Source: an uncultured Granulosicoccaceae bacterium
GTDB taxonomy: Bacteria; Pseudomonadota; Gammaproteobacteria; Granulosicoccales; Granulosicoccaceae
Direction: 5' to 3'
NCBI GenBank assembly: GCA_938005265.1
Contig: CALLOA010000108.1
Location: 1 to 34,060 of the forward strand
DNA length: 34,060 bases
Shown: one piece after another, positions 1 to 8,534 of the stretch
Layout: each line of letters begins with the position of its first letter
Numbering within the stretch: the stretch's first letter is position 1
The notes under the pieces: generated by a model
Seen by the model: the letters and a program-made list of their open reading frames with translations, nothing else
Told to the model about the DNA's origin: nothing
Databases searched by the model: none
Translations under genes and position numbers: made by a program

Positions 1-137
1 GTCATACCAAACTGTTGAGCGATGACTGGACAGTGATCACCAAGGATCGCAGTCTCTCAGCGCAATGGGAACACACCGTTCTGGTCACTCCACAGGGCTA
101 CGATTTGCTGACAATGTCGGATGGCAGATCACTTTGA
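1..137 (+). CDS. map: Type I methionine aminopeptidase, C-terminal fragment
   Basis: The frame open from base 3 encodes a tail containing [19 protein letters not shown] followed by [12 protein letters not shown], which is the characteristic C-terminal end of type I methionine aminopeptidase, the cytosolic metalloenzyme that removes the initiator methionine. It stops with TGA at 135-137. Most of the gene, including its metal ligands except the QWEHT glutamate region, lies outside the window. The last base of its stop codon is the first base of the glnD start (TGATGA), so the two genes are probably translationally coupled. The map-glnD order is common in gammaproteobacteria. The identification rests on about 44 residues. 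Confidence 0.88.
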   Translation, partial: HTKLLSDDWTVITKDRSLSAQWEHTVLVTPQGYDLLTMSDGRSL

Positions 138-2884
138 TGAAGCCGGGCAAAGCAGCGCCAACTACTCCCGCAACTTTGAGTGCCAGCAGCAACCCTGACG
201 GGGCGACTGACACTGAACTGACCAACGCCGAACAAACGTTGAGCCTGCAGCGTAAAGCGCAACAACTAAGGACCAACCACTGTGACCTGGCTGCCTGCAA
301 GGCAGTTTTGGCCCAGGGCCGTGCCGAGATCTATCAGAGCTTTACTGAAGGTGCTAGTTCCGCAACCCTGATTGGCTTGCAAACCCGGTTAACGGATACG
401 ATTCTGCTGGAACTCTGGCGATCGATATTTGAAGCCGACGGTGACGCCACCGAGCAGAAATTAGCACTATTGGCCGTCGGTGGCTATGGCCGCGGCGAAC
501 TCCACCCCTATTCCGATATCGATATCACCATCCTGGTCAACGAGCCACCAGACGCAATTACCGGCGAAAAAATCAGTTGCTTCATAACACAGCTATGGGA
601 TGTTGGCTTTGATATCGGCCACAGTGTACGTACAGTTGAACAGTCGGTTGAAGCAGCAAGAGACGATCTCAGTACGGTCACCAATCTCATAGAAGCGCGG
701 CGGCTGCATGGCAGCAGTGGCCTGTTCGAGGCTTTGCGTGAAGCTATCAGCCCGGAACACATGTGGCCATCTGCCGAGTTTTTTGCGGCCAAGATGGAGG
801 AGCAGCGTGCTCGTCGCAACAAGTTCCAAAGTAATGCCTATCGCCTGGAACCGAACCTGAAGGAAAGTACCGGCGGGTTGCGTGACATCCAGACGGTCTA
901 CTGGATTTGCCAGCGCCACTTCGGCACCAGCAAGTTCGAGGAACTGGTCACCACAGGGGTACTGACAGCAGCCGAATTTGACGTGCTAAGCCAGGGGCTC
1001 GATACCCTATGGCGGTTTCGCTACCTGACCCATCATCTGGCCGGCAAACGCGAAGACCGTGTGCTGTTTGATTTCCAACGCGAGATAGCACACGCTTGGG
1101 GTTTTACGGATGACACGAATAATCGCTGTATTGAAGAATTGATGCAGCTTTTTTATCGCAATGCCATGCGCTTGCAACGACTTAACGACATTATTCTCCA
1201 AGGCATTGGTGGATTGATCTCTGGCGTCACCGCTGGCACCAAACCGGTATTGGTAAACGAACGCTTTCAGGTACGCAACGGGTTTCTCGAGGTTACGCAC
1301 GACGAAGTATTTACAGACTATCCGGCAGCCTTGCTTGAACTGTTCCTGCTCTTCGGGGAAACAGCCAGCGCTGAGAAGATCCGATCCAATACGGTTCGTT
1401 TGGTCGCGGCTAACCTGCATCTGATCAACAACGAATTCAGGCGGGACGAAAAGATACGCGATCTGTTCATCGAGATCTTTCGCAGTCAGTCGAAGATGAC
1501 ACGCAAGATTCGCCTGATGAGTAGCTACGGTGTTTTAGCCGCCTACCTGCCAGCATTCGACAAAATTGTCGGTCGCATGCAGTACGACCTGTTTCACATT
1601 TACACGGTAGATGAGCATACAACACGTGTTATCCGCAACCTCAGGCGTTTTGCAATTAAGGAACACGCAGATGAACTTCCCCACTGCTCCGATATCATGG
1701 TTAGCATTCAGAAGCCTGAAATACTCTATCTGATTGGACTGTTTCACGACATTGCCAAGGGGCGCGGTGGTGATCACTCTGAATTAGGGGCTGTAGATGC
1801 GCAAGCATTCTGCGAAGAACATGCCTTGGGACAGGCGGATACTAATCTTGTTACCTGGGTAGTGAGGCATCATTTACTGATGTCAACAACGGCTCAACGC
1901 AAAGATATCTCGGACGTTGATGTTATTAGCGAGTTTGCCGAAAGTGTTGGCTCACTAAAACAGCTAAATCATCTGTATCTACTCACAGTGGCTGATATCC
2001 GCGCAACCAACCCGGAACTGTGGAATTCATTCAAGCAGAACTTGTTGCGTGAGCTTTACGAGTCAACGCGCAAATGGCTGGAACGTGGGCAGGATAATCT
2101 GCTGGACAAGGACGCTATCGTTGCGCAAAAGAAAAAAGAGGCGCTTGATGAATTGTCGAGTAGCGAATTCTCACCGCGTGTTATTCATGAACTTTGGGAA
2201 CAGCTCGGCGATGATTATTACCAGCGTTACCAGTCAATGGAAATAGCCCGACACAGCATCGCAATTCTGGTGCACGACGAGCCCACGCAGCCGTTGGTGC
2301 AGTTGCGTACGGCCACACGACGTGGTTCCACTGAAGTGTTTATCTATATGCCGGATCTCGATAACCTGTTTGCTCTGGTTACAACCGTGCTGAGTGCGCA
2401 AAATCTTGATATCCAGACAGCCAACATCACCACCACAACCTCGGGCCATGCGCTGGATACTTTCTATGTACTGGATGAGAACGGCCGCATCATTCGTGAC
2501 GAATCGCGCAGCAACCGCATCCGCGAAGCGTTGCTTAAAGCGCTAACATCGCCTACCGATATTGAACCAACTGACTCATTGCCCCTGCCGCGCTTATTGA
2601 AACATTTCAATGTTGATCCAGTCATCGAATTTGACAAGGATGACAACGAGGAGCAGACCACTGTTTACATCAATGCGCTGGACCGCCCGGGTATTCTGTC
2701 CGACATCGCACATGCCTTCTCCAAACACAAAATGCGCATACAGACTGCGCGCATCCTGACGCTGGGTGAACGTATAGAAGACATGTTTTTTGTGACCGAT
2801 CAGGCAGGCAATGCCATAACCGATAAAGACCAGTTGGCCGAGCTAAAACAGACGCTGAGAATGATTTGGAAACCTGCCTCGTGA
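137..2884 (+). CDS. glnD: [Protein-PII] uridylyltransferase / uridylyl-removing enzyme GlnD
   Basis: Bifunctional nitrogen sensor that adds UMP to PII proteins when glutamine is low and removes it when glutamine is high. The frame is open from 65, but I choose the ATG at 137 (915 aa, near the usual 890) because the earlier start lies inside map and 137 gives a TGATGA overlap. The nucleotidyltransferase motif GGYGRGELHPYSDIDI is at about residues 114-130. The HD hydrolase domain shows DEHTTRV near 492 and LFHDIAKGRGGDHSE near 535-550. Two ACT domains, which bind glutamine in this family, follow near 733 and 843 (LDRPGILSDIAHAF). All expected domains are intact. dapE follows after 37 bases. Confidence 0.97.
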   Translation: MKPGKAAPTTPATLSASSNPDGATDTELTNAEQTLSLQRKAQQLRTNHCDLAACKAVLAQGRAEIYQSFTEGASSATLIGLQTRLTDTILLELWRSIFEADGDATEQKLALLAVGGYGRGELHPYSDIDITILVNEPPDAITGEKISCFITQLWDVGFDIGHSVRTVEQSVEAARDDLSTVTNLIEARRLHGSSGLFEALREAISPEHMWPSAEFFAAKMEEQRARRNKFQSNAYRLEPNLKESTGGLRDIQTVYWICQRHFGTSKFEELVTTGVLTAAEFDVLSQGLDTLWRFRYLTHHLAGKREDRVLFDFQREIAHAWGFTDDTNNRCIEELMQLFYRNAMRLQRLNDIILQGIGGLISGVTAGTKPVLVNERFQVRNGFLEVTHDEVFTDYPAALLELFLLFGETASAEKIRSNTVRLVAANLHLINNEFRRDEKIRDLFIEIFRSQSKMTRKIRLMSSYGVLAAYLPAFDKIVGRMQYDLFHIYTVDEHTTRVIRNLRRFAIKEHADELPHCSDIMVSIQKPEILYLIGLFHDIAKGRGGDHSELGAVDAQAFCEEHALGQADTNLVTWVVRHHLLMSTTAQRKDISDVDVISEFAESVGSLKQLNHLYLLTVADIRATNPELWNSFKQNLLRELYESTRKWLERGQDNLLDKDAIVAQKKKEALDELSSSEFSPRVIHELWEQLGDDYYQRYQSMEIARHSIAILVHDEPTQPLVQLRTATRRGSTEVFIYMPDLDNLFALVTTVLSAQNLDIQTANITTTTSGHALDTFYVLDENGRIIRDESRSNRIREALLKALTSPTDIEPTDSLPLPRLLKHFNVDPVIEFDKDDNEEQTTVYINALDRPGILSDIAHAFSKHKMRIQTARILTLGERIEDMFFVTDQAGNAITDKDQLAELKQTLRMIWKPAS

Positions 2885-2921
2885 ACAAAGCCTTCCAGAA
2901 GGGCCTGCAAGAGAAGCTGAT

Positions 2922-4088
2922 ATGACATCATTAACTGACGAGATCACGCGTTCGACTGTTGCGCTTTGCAGCGAGCTGATAAAAAAACCATCAGTCACAC
3001 CAGCGGATCATGGCTGCCAGAAGTTGTTGGCAGAGCGTCTGGCACAATGCGGCTTCCAGATTGAGCCCATGCGTTTCGGCGAGGTTGATAACCTTTGGGC
3101 CAGGCGAGGCAATGAAGACCCATTGATGGTATTTGCCGGGCATACTGATGTCGTGCCGACTGGTAATTGCGATGACTGGACTCATGATCCGTTTGCGGCC
3201 ATTGTTGACGGAGATCGCTTGTATGGCCGTGGCGCTGCTGATATGAAAGGTGGTCTGTCAGCGATGATCACAGCTAGCGAACGCTTTGTAAAAAACCACC
3301 CCTCACATCGCGGTTCAATCGCCTTTTTGCTGACTAGTGATGAAGAAGGCCCGGCCGTAGACGGCACGGTCAAGGTTGTCGAAGAACTAGAGCGTCGGCA
3401 GGAAAAAATCACCTGGTGCATCGTTGGCGAACCGAGTAGCAGTAAAAAGCCCGGAGATACTGTTCGTCACGGAAGGCGCGGCTCACTTGGGGCAACACTG
3501 AGGGTAAAAGGAATCCAGGGCCATGTCGCCTACCCACAACTTGCTGATAATCCTGTGCATAAAGCCATGGCGGCACTGGCAGCTTTGAGCAGCCACAGTT
3601 GGGACAATGGCAATGAGTTTTTTCCGGCAACCACATTCCAGATTTCAAATATCAACGCTGGCACGGGTGCCACGAATGTTATCCCCGCTGATATGACGGT
3701 GCGCTTTAATTTGCGTTTTAGTACCGAATTAAATGAAGATTCCATTCGGGCGCAGACCTCACAATTGCTTCTACAACACGGGCTCACCGAGGGTGATGAC
3801 TACAATATTGAGTGGAATCTTTCGGGGCAACCGTTTGTTACCCGTCCGGCAGAGCTGACCAAGGCAACGACTGCCGCAATTAGCGAAATATGCGATGTTG
3901 AAACCCGATTGGATACAGCTGGCGGTACCTCTGACGGACGCTTTATCGCACCCACCGGCGCGCAAATTCTTGAGCTGGGTCCCTGCAATGCAACAATTCA
4001 TCAGGTTGACGAACATGTCACCTGCAGCGAACTCGGCTTGCTGTCAGCCACCTACGAGAATATCCTAGAACGTTTGTTACTCAACTGA
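2922..4088 (+). CDS. dapE: Succinyl-diaminopimelate desuccinylase DapE
   Basis: Zinc-dependent M20-family amidase that hydrolyses N-succinyl-LL-diaminopimelate to LL-diaminopimelate and succinate, in the lysine and peptidoglycan precursor pathway. The 388-residue product has the expected order: FAGHTDVVPTG (ligand His74), GRGAADMKGG (Asp107), SDEEGPAVDGT (catalytic Glu141/Glu142), a GEPSSSKKPGD segment (Glu170), the dimerisation domain in the middle, and GPCNATIHQVDEHV (His360). The length is slightly above the usual 375. A loose purine-rich GAGAAG stretch lies just before the ATG at 2922. It sits between glnD and fabI on one strand with short gaps, so a shared transcript is likely. Confidence 0.96.
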   Translation: MTSLTDEITRSTVALCSELIKKPSVTPADHGCQKLLAERLAQCGFQIEPMRFGEVDNLWARRGNEDPLMVFAGHTDVVPTGNCDDWTHDPFAAIVDGDRLYGRGAADMKGGLSAMITASERFVKNHPSHRGSIAFLLTSDEEGPAVDGTVKVVEELERRQEKITWCIVGEPSSSKKPGDTVRHGRRGSLGATLRVKGIQGHVAYPQLADNPVHKAMAALAALSSHSWDNGNEFFPATTFQISNINAGTGATNVIPADMTVRFNLRFSTELNEDSIRAQTSQLLLQHGLTEGDDYNIEWNLSGQPFVTRPAELTKATTAAISEICDVETRLDTAGGTSDGRFIAPTGAQILELGPCNATIHQVDEHVTCSELGLLSATYENILERLLLN

Positions 4089-4103
4089 TCCGGAGATCAA
4101 CAC

Positions 4104-4886
4104 ATGGGAATGCTAGACGGTAAACGCGCCTTGATTGTAGGCGTTGCGAGCAAACGCTCGATCGCCTGGGGTATCGCCGAGGCGATGCACCGTGAAGGAG
4201 CCGAACTGGCTTTCACCTACCAGAATGATCGCTTGAAAGAGCGCGTCGAGGACCTGGCCGGCTCCTTGGGTTCGAGCATTGTATTGCCGTGCGATGTGGC
4301 CCTTGATGACGAAATCGACCAGGTATTTGCATCGCTAAAACAAAGCTGGGAAGGTCTGGACAGTCTGGTTCACGCCGTCGCATTTGCCCCAAGGGAACAA
4401 TTGGAAGGCGACTACCTGGATGCGGTAACCCGTGAGGGATTTCAAATGGCACACGATATAAGCTCTTACAGCTTTGCAGGTCTTGCCAAAGCTGCGCGCG
4501 GCCAGCTTAACCCCGGTGCATCACTGTTAACGCTGACCTATCTTGGCGCTGTCAGAGCAATGCCGAACTACAATGTTATGGGCCTGGCCAAGGCGAGCCT
4601 CGAGGCTAACACGCGGTTTATGGCAAACTCTCTGGGGCCACAGGGGATTCGGGTGAATGCGATCTCAGCCGGGCCAATCAGGACGCTGGCGGCCGCTGGC
4701 ATCAGCGACTTCAAAAAATTACTTGGCCACGTTGCCTCAGTAGCACCGATGCGCGAAAACGTAACCATTGAGCAAGTGGGTAACACCGCGGCCTTTCTGG
4801 CCTCACCACTGGCGTCCGGCATTACAGGCCAGACTGTTTATGTCGACGCAGGATTTAATACTGTTGCAATGCCGGACAATCTGTAG
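4104..4886 (+). CDS. fabI: Enoyl-[acyl-carrier-protein] reductase FabI (NADH)
   Basis: Short-chain dehydrogenase that reduces the trans-2-enoyl-ACP double bond in the last step of each fatty acid elongation cycle; it is the triclosan target in other bacteria. The 260-residue protein has the FabI-type nucleotide site [13 protein letters not shown] (residues 13-25), Tyr146 in [12 protein letters not shown], and the catalytic Tyr156-x6-Lys163 in [13 protein letters not shown], at the same numbers as in E. coli. GGAG lies 8 bases before the ATG. It is the last gene of the plus-strand block and converges on ppiD with only 22 bases between stops; I see no clear terminator hairpin there. Confidence 0.97.
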   Translation: MGMLDGKRALIVGVASKRSIAWGIAEAMHREGAELAFTYQNDRLKERVEDLAGSLGSSIVLPCDVALDDEIDQVFASLKQSWEGLDSLVHAVAFAPREQLEGDYLDAVTREGFQMAHDISSYSFAGLAKAARGQLNPGASLLTLTYLGAVRAMPNYNVMGLAKASLEANTRFMANSLGPQGIRVNAISAGPIRTLAAAGISDFKKLLGHVASVAPMRENVTIEQVGNTAAFLASPLASGITGQTVYVDAGFNTVAMPDNL

Positions 4887-4908
4887 CGTATGCAGTTCGG
4901 CGTGAAAT

Positions 4909-6891
4909 TTAACCGCCGTAACCGCCATACCCGGTTTCACCAGACAGTGCAGCTTCGTTGGTTTCAATATCGCTTTTGCCCTGCAGCGTTTGCAAAAGAA
5001 TGCTGAACTCTGAGTTACCCAACTGGGGGTTTCCAGACAGTTCAGCTGCAGGCAGATCTGCTTGAGGGTCAGCGGGTTCAGCTTCAGCTTCTTCAGATGC
5101 TGAATCCGTCGGCGCACCAACTTCTTTTAACGCTACCAGCAGTCGGTCGCCATTCGCCAGGGTAGCGGTATGCAGCACTGGCGTGTCTTCCGGTTTTGGC
5201 AGCTTGAAAAGCTCATCAATAAAGCCACGGTCAAATTCTGTCGATTGTCGATTCAACTCCAATGCCTCTGAGGCTTCACCCTCGGTTGCTTCAGCGATCA
5301 CGGTGACAGCCTCGCCAGCCTCAAGACTCTCGCGTGCTGCGGTAATTGACTCGTCCAGCTGTACACCGGCTTTCTCGGTTTTCAGTGTCGCAACGATGTC
5401 GTCCTTTACATCCTCCAGAACCTTGGGTCGAGGACCTTCATACTCGGCCAGACGCAACACCATAATATCCTCGACACCCATTTCGAGTGGTTCAGAGTTA
5501 TTGCCGTTCTCTTTCACATCTTCTGACAGTGCTGTCCGCAGGATTCTGGGGTCGGAAAGTTCAGGTGGTGTATCGATACCACCATCTATCCAGTCAGACT
5601 CCTGCACCTCCAGGCCGGTCGACGCTGCAGCTGCTTCCAATGATTCCGGGTTGTCAAACGATTCCTGCTCTAACAGCTCTCTGAGTTCAAAAAACTCTCT
5701 CTGCGCTTGCTCGCGCTTGATTGTACCGACTACTTTGTCCTTGGCATCTTCAAAACTTTCGCCTTTTTCCGGAACAATTTCATCGACAGTAATCAAGTGC
5801 AAACCGAATTGCGTGCGTACAGGCTCGCTCAACTGGCCTACCTCGGCCAGTTCAAACGCAGCTTGTTCAAATTCCGGAACCATAGCACCGGGCGCAATCT
5901 GCCCAAGTGAACCACCAACACTGGCCGAACCTGGGTCTTCGGAAAATTCCTTAGCCAGATCAGCAAACGCCTCACCCGCTTCGATTCGGGATTTGATCTC
6001 CTGCAGGGTAGCTGTCTTGGCAGCAACGTCGCTGTCGCTGGCATCGTCATCCAACTGCAATAGTATGTGAGAGGCTTTACGTTCTTCAGGTGCAACATAC
6101 TGGCCTTTGTTAGCTTCAAAGTATTCAACAGCCTCTTCATCCGTCACCTCAATGCTATCTGCCAGTATTCCGTTACTGAGACGGATGTACTGTATTTTCG
6201 CGCGCTCCGGGAACATAAATGATTCGGCATTTTCATCGAAATGTGCCTGAACTTCGTCATCAGTGATTTCAATGGTTTCAGCCAGTGGCTCGATTGCATA
6301 GCGAACGGCGTCAACAGTTCGGACCTGGTTAGCGAGATTTTCGAGCTGTTCGCGTTCAGACGGCAAGGTAAAGGACGTATCTATTATCCCAGCCTGGAAT
6401 TGGGTTAACGCAGTATCCTCGCGATAGCTGTGCTCAAACTGATCGACAGACATGCCGCTAGCCTGAATCTGCGCTGTATATCGATCTTTCTCGAACTGGC
6501 CATCGGCATTCTGAAAAGACGGAATGTTTTGTATTGCATCTGCCAGTGTCTTGTCACTTACGGTGAAGTTATTTTCAACCACGGCATTACGCAAGACCTG
6601 TTGCCGGAGCAGACCATCCAGGGCCTGTTGCCTCAATGCAGTCTCGTCTCCGAAACCTTCAGGTATCTGGCCGCCAAACATTTGTGCCAGCTGCCTGCGC
6701 TGCTGACCATAAGCACTCTCCAGTTGCTGAACTGAAATTTCTTCTCCATTGACTTTCGCAGCATACTGCACACCACCCCCACTAAAGTAGGAACCGACGC
6801 CAAACAAAACGAAGGGGATACAAATGATCGTTATTAGTGTGTACTTGATCGGTTTAGAGTTTCTAACCGTTTCTCGCAGATCCAGAAGCAT
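4909..6891 (-). CDS. ppiD: Membrane-anchored periplasmic chaperone PpiD (SurA-like, one parvulin domain)
   Basis: The 660-residue product starts with a short cytoplasmic segment (LRETVRNSKPIKY), then one transmembrane helix at about 17-34, then a SurA_N-type chaperone region, and a parvulin-type prolyl isomerase domain at about 270-370 (RKASHILLQL ... GGSLGQIAPGAMVPEFE ... FGLHLITVDE). Family knowledge: PpiD is anchored in the inner membrane next to the Sec translocon and assists proteins leaving it; its isomerase activity is weak or absent in E. coli. It ends in a Gly/Tyr-rich tail (GETGYGGYGG). Its place after lon-hupB is the classic gammaproteobacterial order, here separated by two tRNA genes. 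No strong ribosome binding site is visible before the ATG. Confidence 0.93.
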   Translation of the reverse strand: MLLDLRETVRNSKPIKYTLITIICIPFVLFGVGSYFSGGGVQYAAKVNGEEISVQQLESAYGQQRRQLAQMFGGQIPEGFGDETALRQQALDGLLRQQVLRNAVVENNFTVSDKTLADAIQNIPSFQNADGQFEKDRYTAQIQASGMSVDQFEHSYREDTALTQFQAGIIDTSFTLPSEREQLENLANQVRTVDAVRYAIEPLAETIEITDDEVQAHFDENAESFMFPERAKIQYIRLSNGILADSIEVTDEEAVEYFEANKGQYVAPEERKASHILLQLDDDASDSDVAAKTATLQEIKSRIEAGEAFADLAKEFSEDPGSASVGGSLGQIAPGAMVPEFEQAAFELAEVGQLSEPVRTQFGLHLITVDEIVPEKGESFEDAKDKVVGTIKREQAQREFFELRELLEQESFDNPESLEAAAASTGLEVQESDWIDGGIDTPPELSDPRILRTALSEDVKENGNNSEPLEMGVEDIMVLRLAEYEGPRPKVLEDVKDDIVATLKTEKAGVQLDESITAARESLEAGEAVTVIAEATEGEASEALELNRQSTEFDRGFIDELFKLPKPEDTPVLHTATLANGDRLLVALKEVGAPTDSASEEAEAEPADPQADLPAAELSGNPQLGNSEFSILLQTLQGKSDIETNEAALSGETGYGGYGG

Positions 6892-7082
6892 GGCAGCAGG
6901 TTGTACTCGGTAGTAAATTAATTAAGATTTTGTACTTCGACCTGCACACAATGCGGCAGTTCAAAGCATTATCAACTGGTTATAGGTAGGAGGATAGCGG
7001 AAATTGAACCATTTACGCCACCGAAGCATACCCTAACAGCATCGCTGCAAGGATGAACACGCGAAATTGTACCCGGATTAGT

Positions 7083-7159
7083 TGGCGGAGCGGACGGGAC
7101 TCGAACCCGCGACCCCCGGCGTGACAGGCCGGTATTCTAACCAACTGAACTACCGCTCC
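7083..7159 (-). tRNA. tRNA-Asp (anticodon GTC)
   Basis: On the minus strand the gene begins GGAGCGG at 7159 and ends with the pairing CCGCTCC, discriminator G and encoded CCA at 7083. The anticodon loop reads CTGTCAC between perfect stems, giving GTC (Asp), and the T arm contains GGTTCGAGTCC. Length is 77 nt. All four arms can be folded by eye. It is the second tRNA after hupB, 656 bases downstream of tRNA-Val. Confidence 0.97.
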
Positions 7160-7236
7160 ATCGGGTACTTCTGCATGATTGACCATGTGCCGGTTTGAGT
7201 TCTCCGTTACACGGCCAGGTACTTCTTAATACTAAT

Positions 7237-7763
7237 CAACGTTCGATAACAAACCAACGTTCCATAAAAAAAACGTTCACAAAAACGAACGATTCGCAAA
7301 AAGAACGTTTTAGGACGACAGTTTCAATGTGCGCCTCAGACGCTACATTCTAACCGAGGTTAACCTGAAAGTAATCCGAAATTCTTACTTAAGCGCGAGT
7401 TTATTTCCCGCCACCTATATCCAAGCCTGCGCTACGTTGGTTCGCAGACACCGACTCTACGACCTGAGATTATAGTCGTTGATTTATAGATTTCTTTTAG
7501 TTTTCTTCCAGCAAACAAATTTTCTTCCAGCAAACAAAATTACATGAATATTTCTGTTCGCCTCTCCTGAAGATTGTTCGCCTTTGTGTTACTCGTCTTT
7601 GTATTGTTACCAAAGACCGGTTACCAAAGGCCGGTGTCACTCGATGTTGCTACCAAAGTCTGTTGCTACCAAAATCTGGTGCTACCAAAATGGCCTCAAC
7701 ATTGAGCCTTGGCCAGACTGGCTATTCCAGACTGACTGCTCCAGACTTATGGTGATTCCAGAC
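7237..7763. repeat. Several families of short tandem duplications filling the tRNA-Val/tRNA-Asp spacer
   Basis: The 656-base spacer 7160-7815 has no credible gene. It contains different short repeats side by side. AACGTTC occurs at 7238, 7256 and 7272. An 18-bp word beginning TTTCTTCCAG is repeated at 7502 and 7521 (period 19). TGTTCGCCT occurs at 7555 and 7575. TACCAAA occurs five times, at 7608, 7622, 7651, 7667 and 7683. CCAGAC occurs at 7713, 7727, 7741 and 7758 (periods 14, 14, 17). The copies are diverged, and the unit sequence changes from array to array, which suggests repeated local slippage rather than one mobile repeat. No function is evident. Confidence 0.8.
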
Positions 7764-7815
7764 CGAAGCTCAGTTATTTCTGAGCCGGGTCACAAATCTT
7801 TAATTCTGCTATGGA

Positions 7816-7891
7816 TGGTGGGCGCTGACGGGATCGAACCGCCGACCCTCGCCTTGTAAGGGCGATGCTCTACCAGCTGAGCTAAGCGCCC
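7816..7891 (-). tRNA. tRNA-Val (anticodon TAC)
   Basis: Minus-strand gene starting GGGCGCTTAGCTC at 7891 and ending AGCGCCC, discriminator A and encoded CCA at 7816; 76 nt. The seven-base acceptor stem pairs fully. The anticodon loop CTTACAA gives TAC (Val), and the T arm has GGTTCGATCCC. Its 5' end is only 15 bases past the hupB stop codon, so it probably shares the hupB transcript or uses a promoter inside hupB. Confidence 0.97.
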
Positions 7892-7906
7892 ATCCGAAGC
7901 AGGTCG

Positions 7907-8179
7907 CTAGTTTACAGATTCCTTGAGCCCTTTGCCAGCTTTGAAACTCGGAGCCTTTGATGCCGGTATATCGATAGCTTCACCAGACTGTGGATTTCGG
8001 CCTGTTCTCGCCTTGCGATCACGAACTAAAAATGTCCCGAAGCCAACCAGAGTCACTTGCTCGCCTTTTTTAAGTGCATCCGTGATGGTATCCAGTACCG
8101 CATCAACAGCAGCAGCGGCATCGGCTTTTTGCATATTGCCACGTTCAGCAACAGCGTCAACGAACTCAGCTTTTTTCAT
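7907..8179 (-). CDS. hupB: DNA-binding protein HU (beta type)
   Basis: Ninety-residue histone-like protein that bends DNA and compacts the nucleoid as a dimer. The frame is open to 8197, but the start at 8179 (MKKAEFVDAV) fits the family exactly and has a good ribosome site (AGAGGATATAACC) before it. The HU signature is present in GFGTFLVRDRKARTGRNPQ, including the arm motif GRNPQSGEAI with the intercalating proline at 63. Downstream of lon it matches HupB of other gammaproteobacteria. tRNA-Val follows after 15 bases. Confidence 0.96.
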   Translation of the reverse strand: MKKAEFVDAVAERGNMQKADAAAAVDAVLDTITDALKKGEQVTLVGFGTFLVRDRKARTGRNPQSGEAIDIPASKAPSFKAGKGLKESVN

Positions 8180-8219
8180 GGTTATATCCTCTATCAAAAA
8201 TCTTTTGGTTAATCTGTCG

Positions 8220-8249
8220 ATTATGCAGGAAGTAAAACGAGCCAGTCAT
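8220..8249 (-). promoter_or_regulatory. Probable sigma-70 promoter of hupB
   Basis: Read on the minus strand, ATGACT (8249-8244) is followed after 18 bases by CATAAT (8225-8220), matching the -35 consensus at 4 of 6 and the -10 at 5 of 6. It would start transcription about 30-35 bases before the hupB ATG. The rest of the 349-base spacer 8180-8528 shows nothing else convincing except the dyad around the lon stop codon. Confidence 0.4.
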
Positions 8250-8481
8250 GTACAGATCGAAATGCACTTACGAGTCATTGGAAAACACAACCAATATGTT
8301 TCCAGTTGAGCGCAAGAAACATACCAATGCATATCGAGTGAGTCGTGCCTTGCCTTAGTTATATGTGTAAGAGTAGCAAGAGAAACGACATTTGCCGTCA
8401 TATTCGCTGCAAAAAAATGCTACAAATAGTGAATATGGCACCAAATGACATCTTTCAAGCCATACAGTGCAATATTTGATG

Positions 8482-8534
8482 CACTAAGTATCAGGGCCAG
8501 GGGATTTTATTGCTGTCCTCTAACTGACTTAGTG
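8482..8534 (-). terminator. Imperfect stem-loop overlapping the lon stop codon
   Basis: CACTAAGT (8482-8489) and ACTTAGTG (8527-8534) form an 8-bp inverted repeat, with a smaller GGGGA/TCCTC pairing nested inside. The lon stop codon (8529-8531) is within the stem. There is no run of U after it on the minus strand, so it may be an mRNA 3'-end stabiliser or attenuator rather than an intrinsic terminator. Confidence 0.3.

Noticed and set aside
5183..6070. Plus-strand 295-codon Ser-rich ORF
   Set aside because: It is the antisense shadow of ppiD, with low-complexity Ser content caused by the Asp/Glu/Ala-rich coding strand.
7500..7700. CRISPR array
   Set aside because: Repeat units are 7-18 bases, degenerate and of several kinds, with no regular spacers and no cas genes nearby.
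7584..7859. Plus-strand 91-codon ORF ending GADGIEPPTLAL
   Set aside because: Its C-terminal part is the antisense of tRNA-Val, a well-known false protein, and the rest is repeat-rich spacer.
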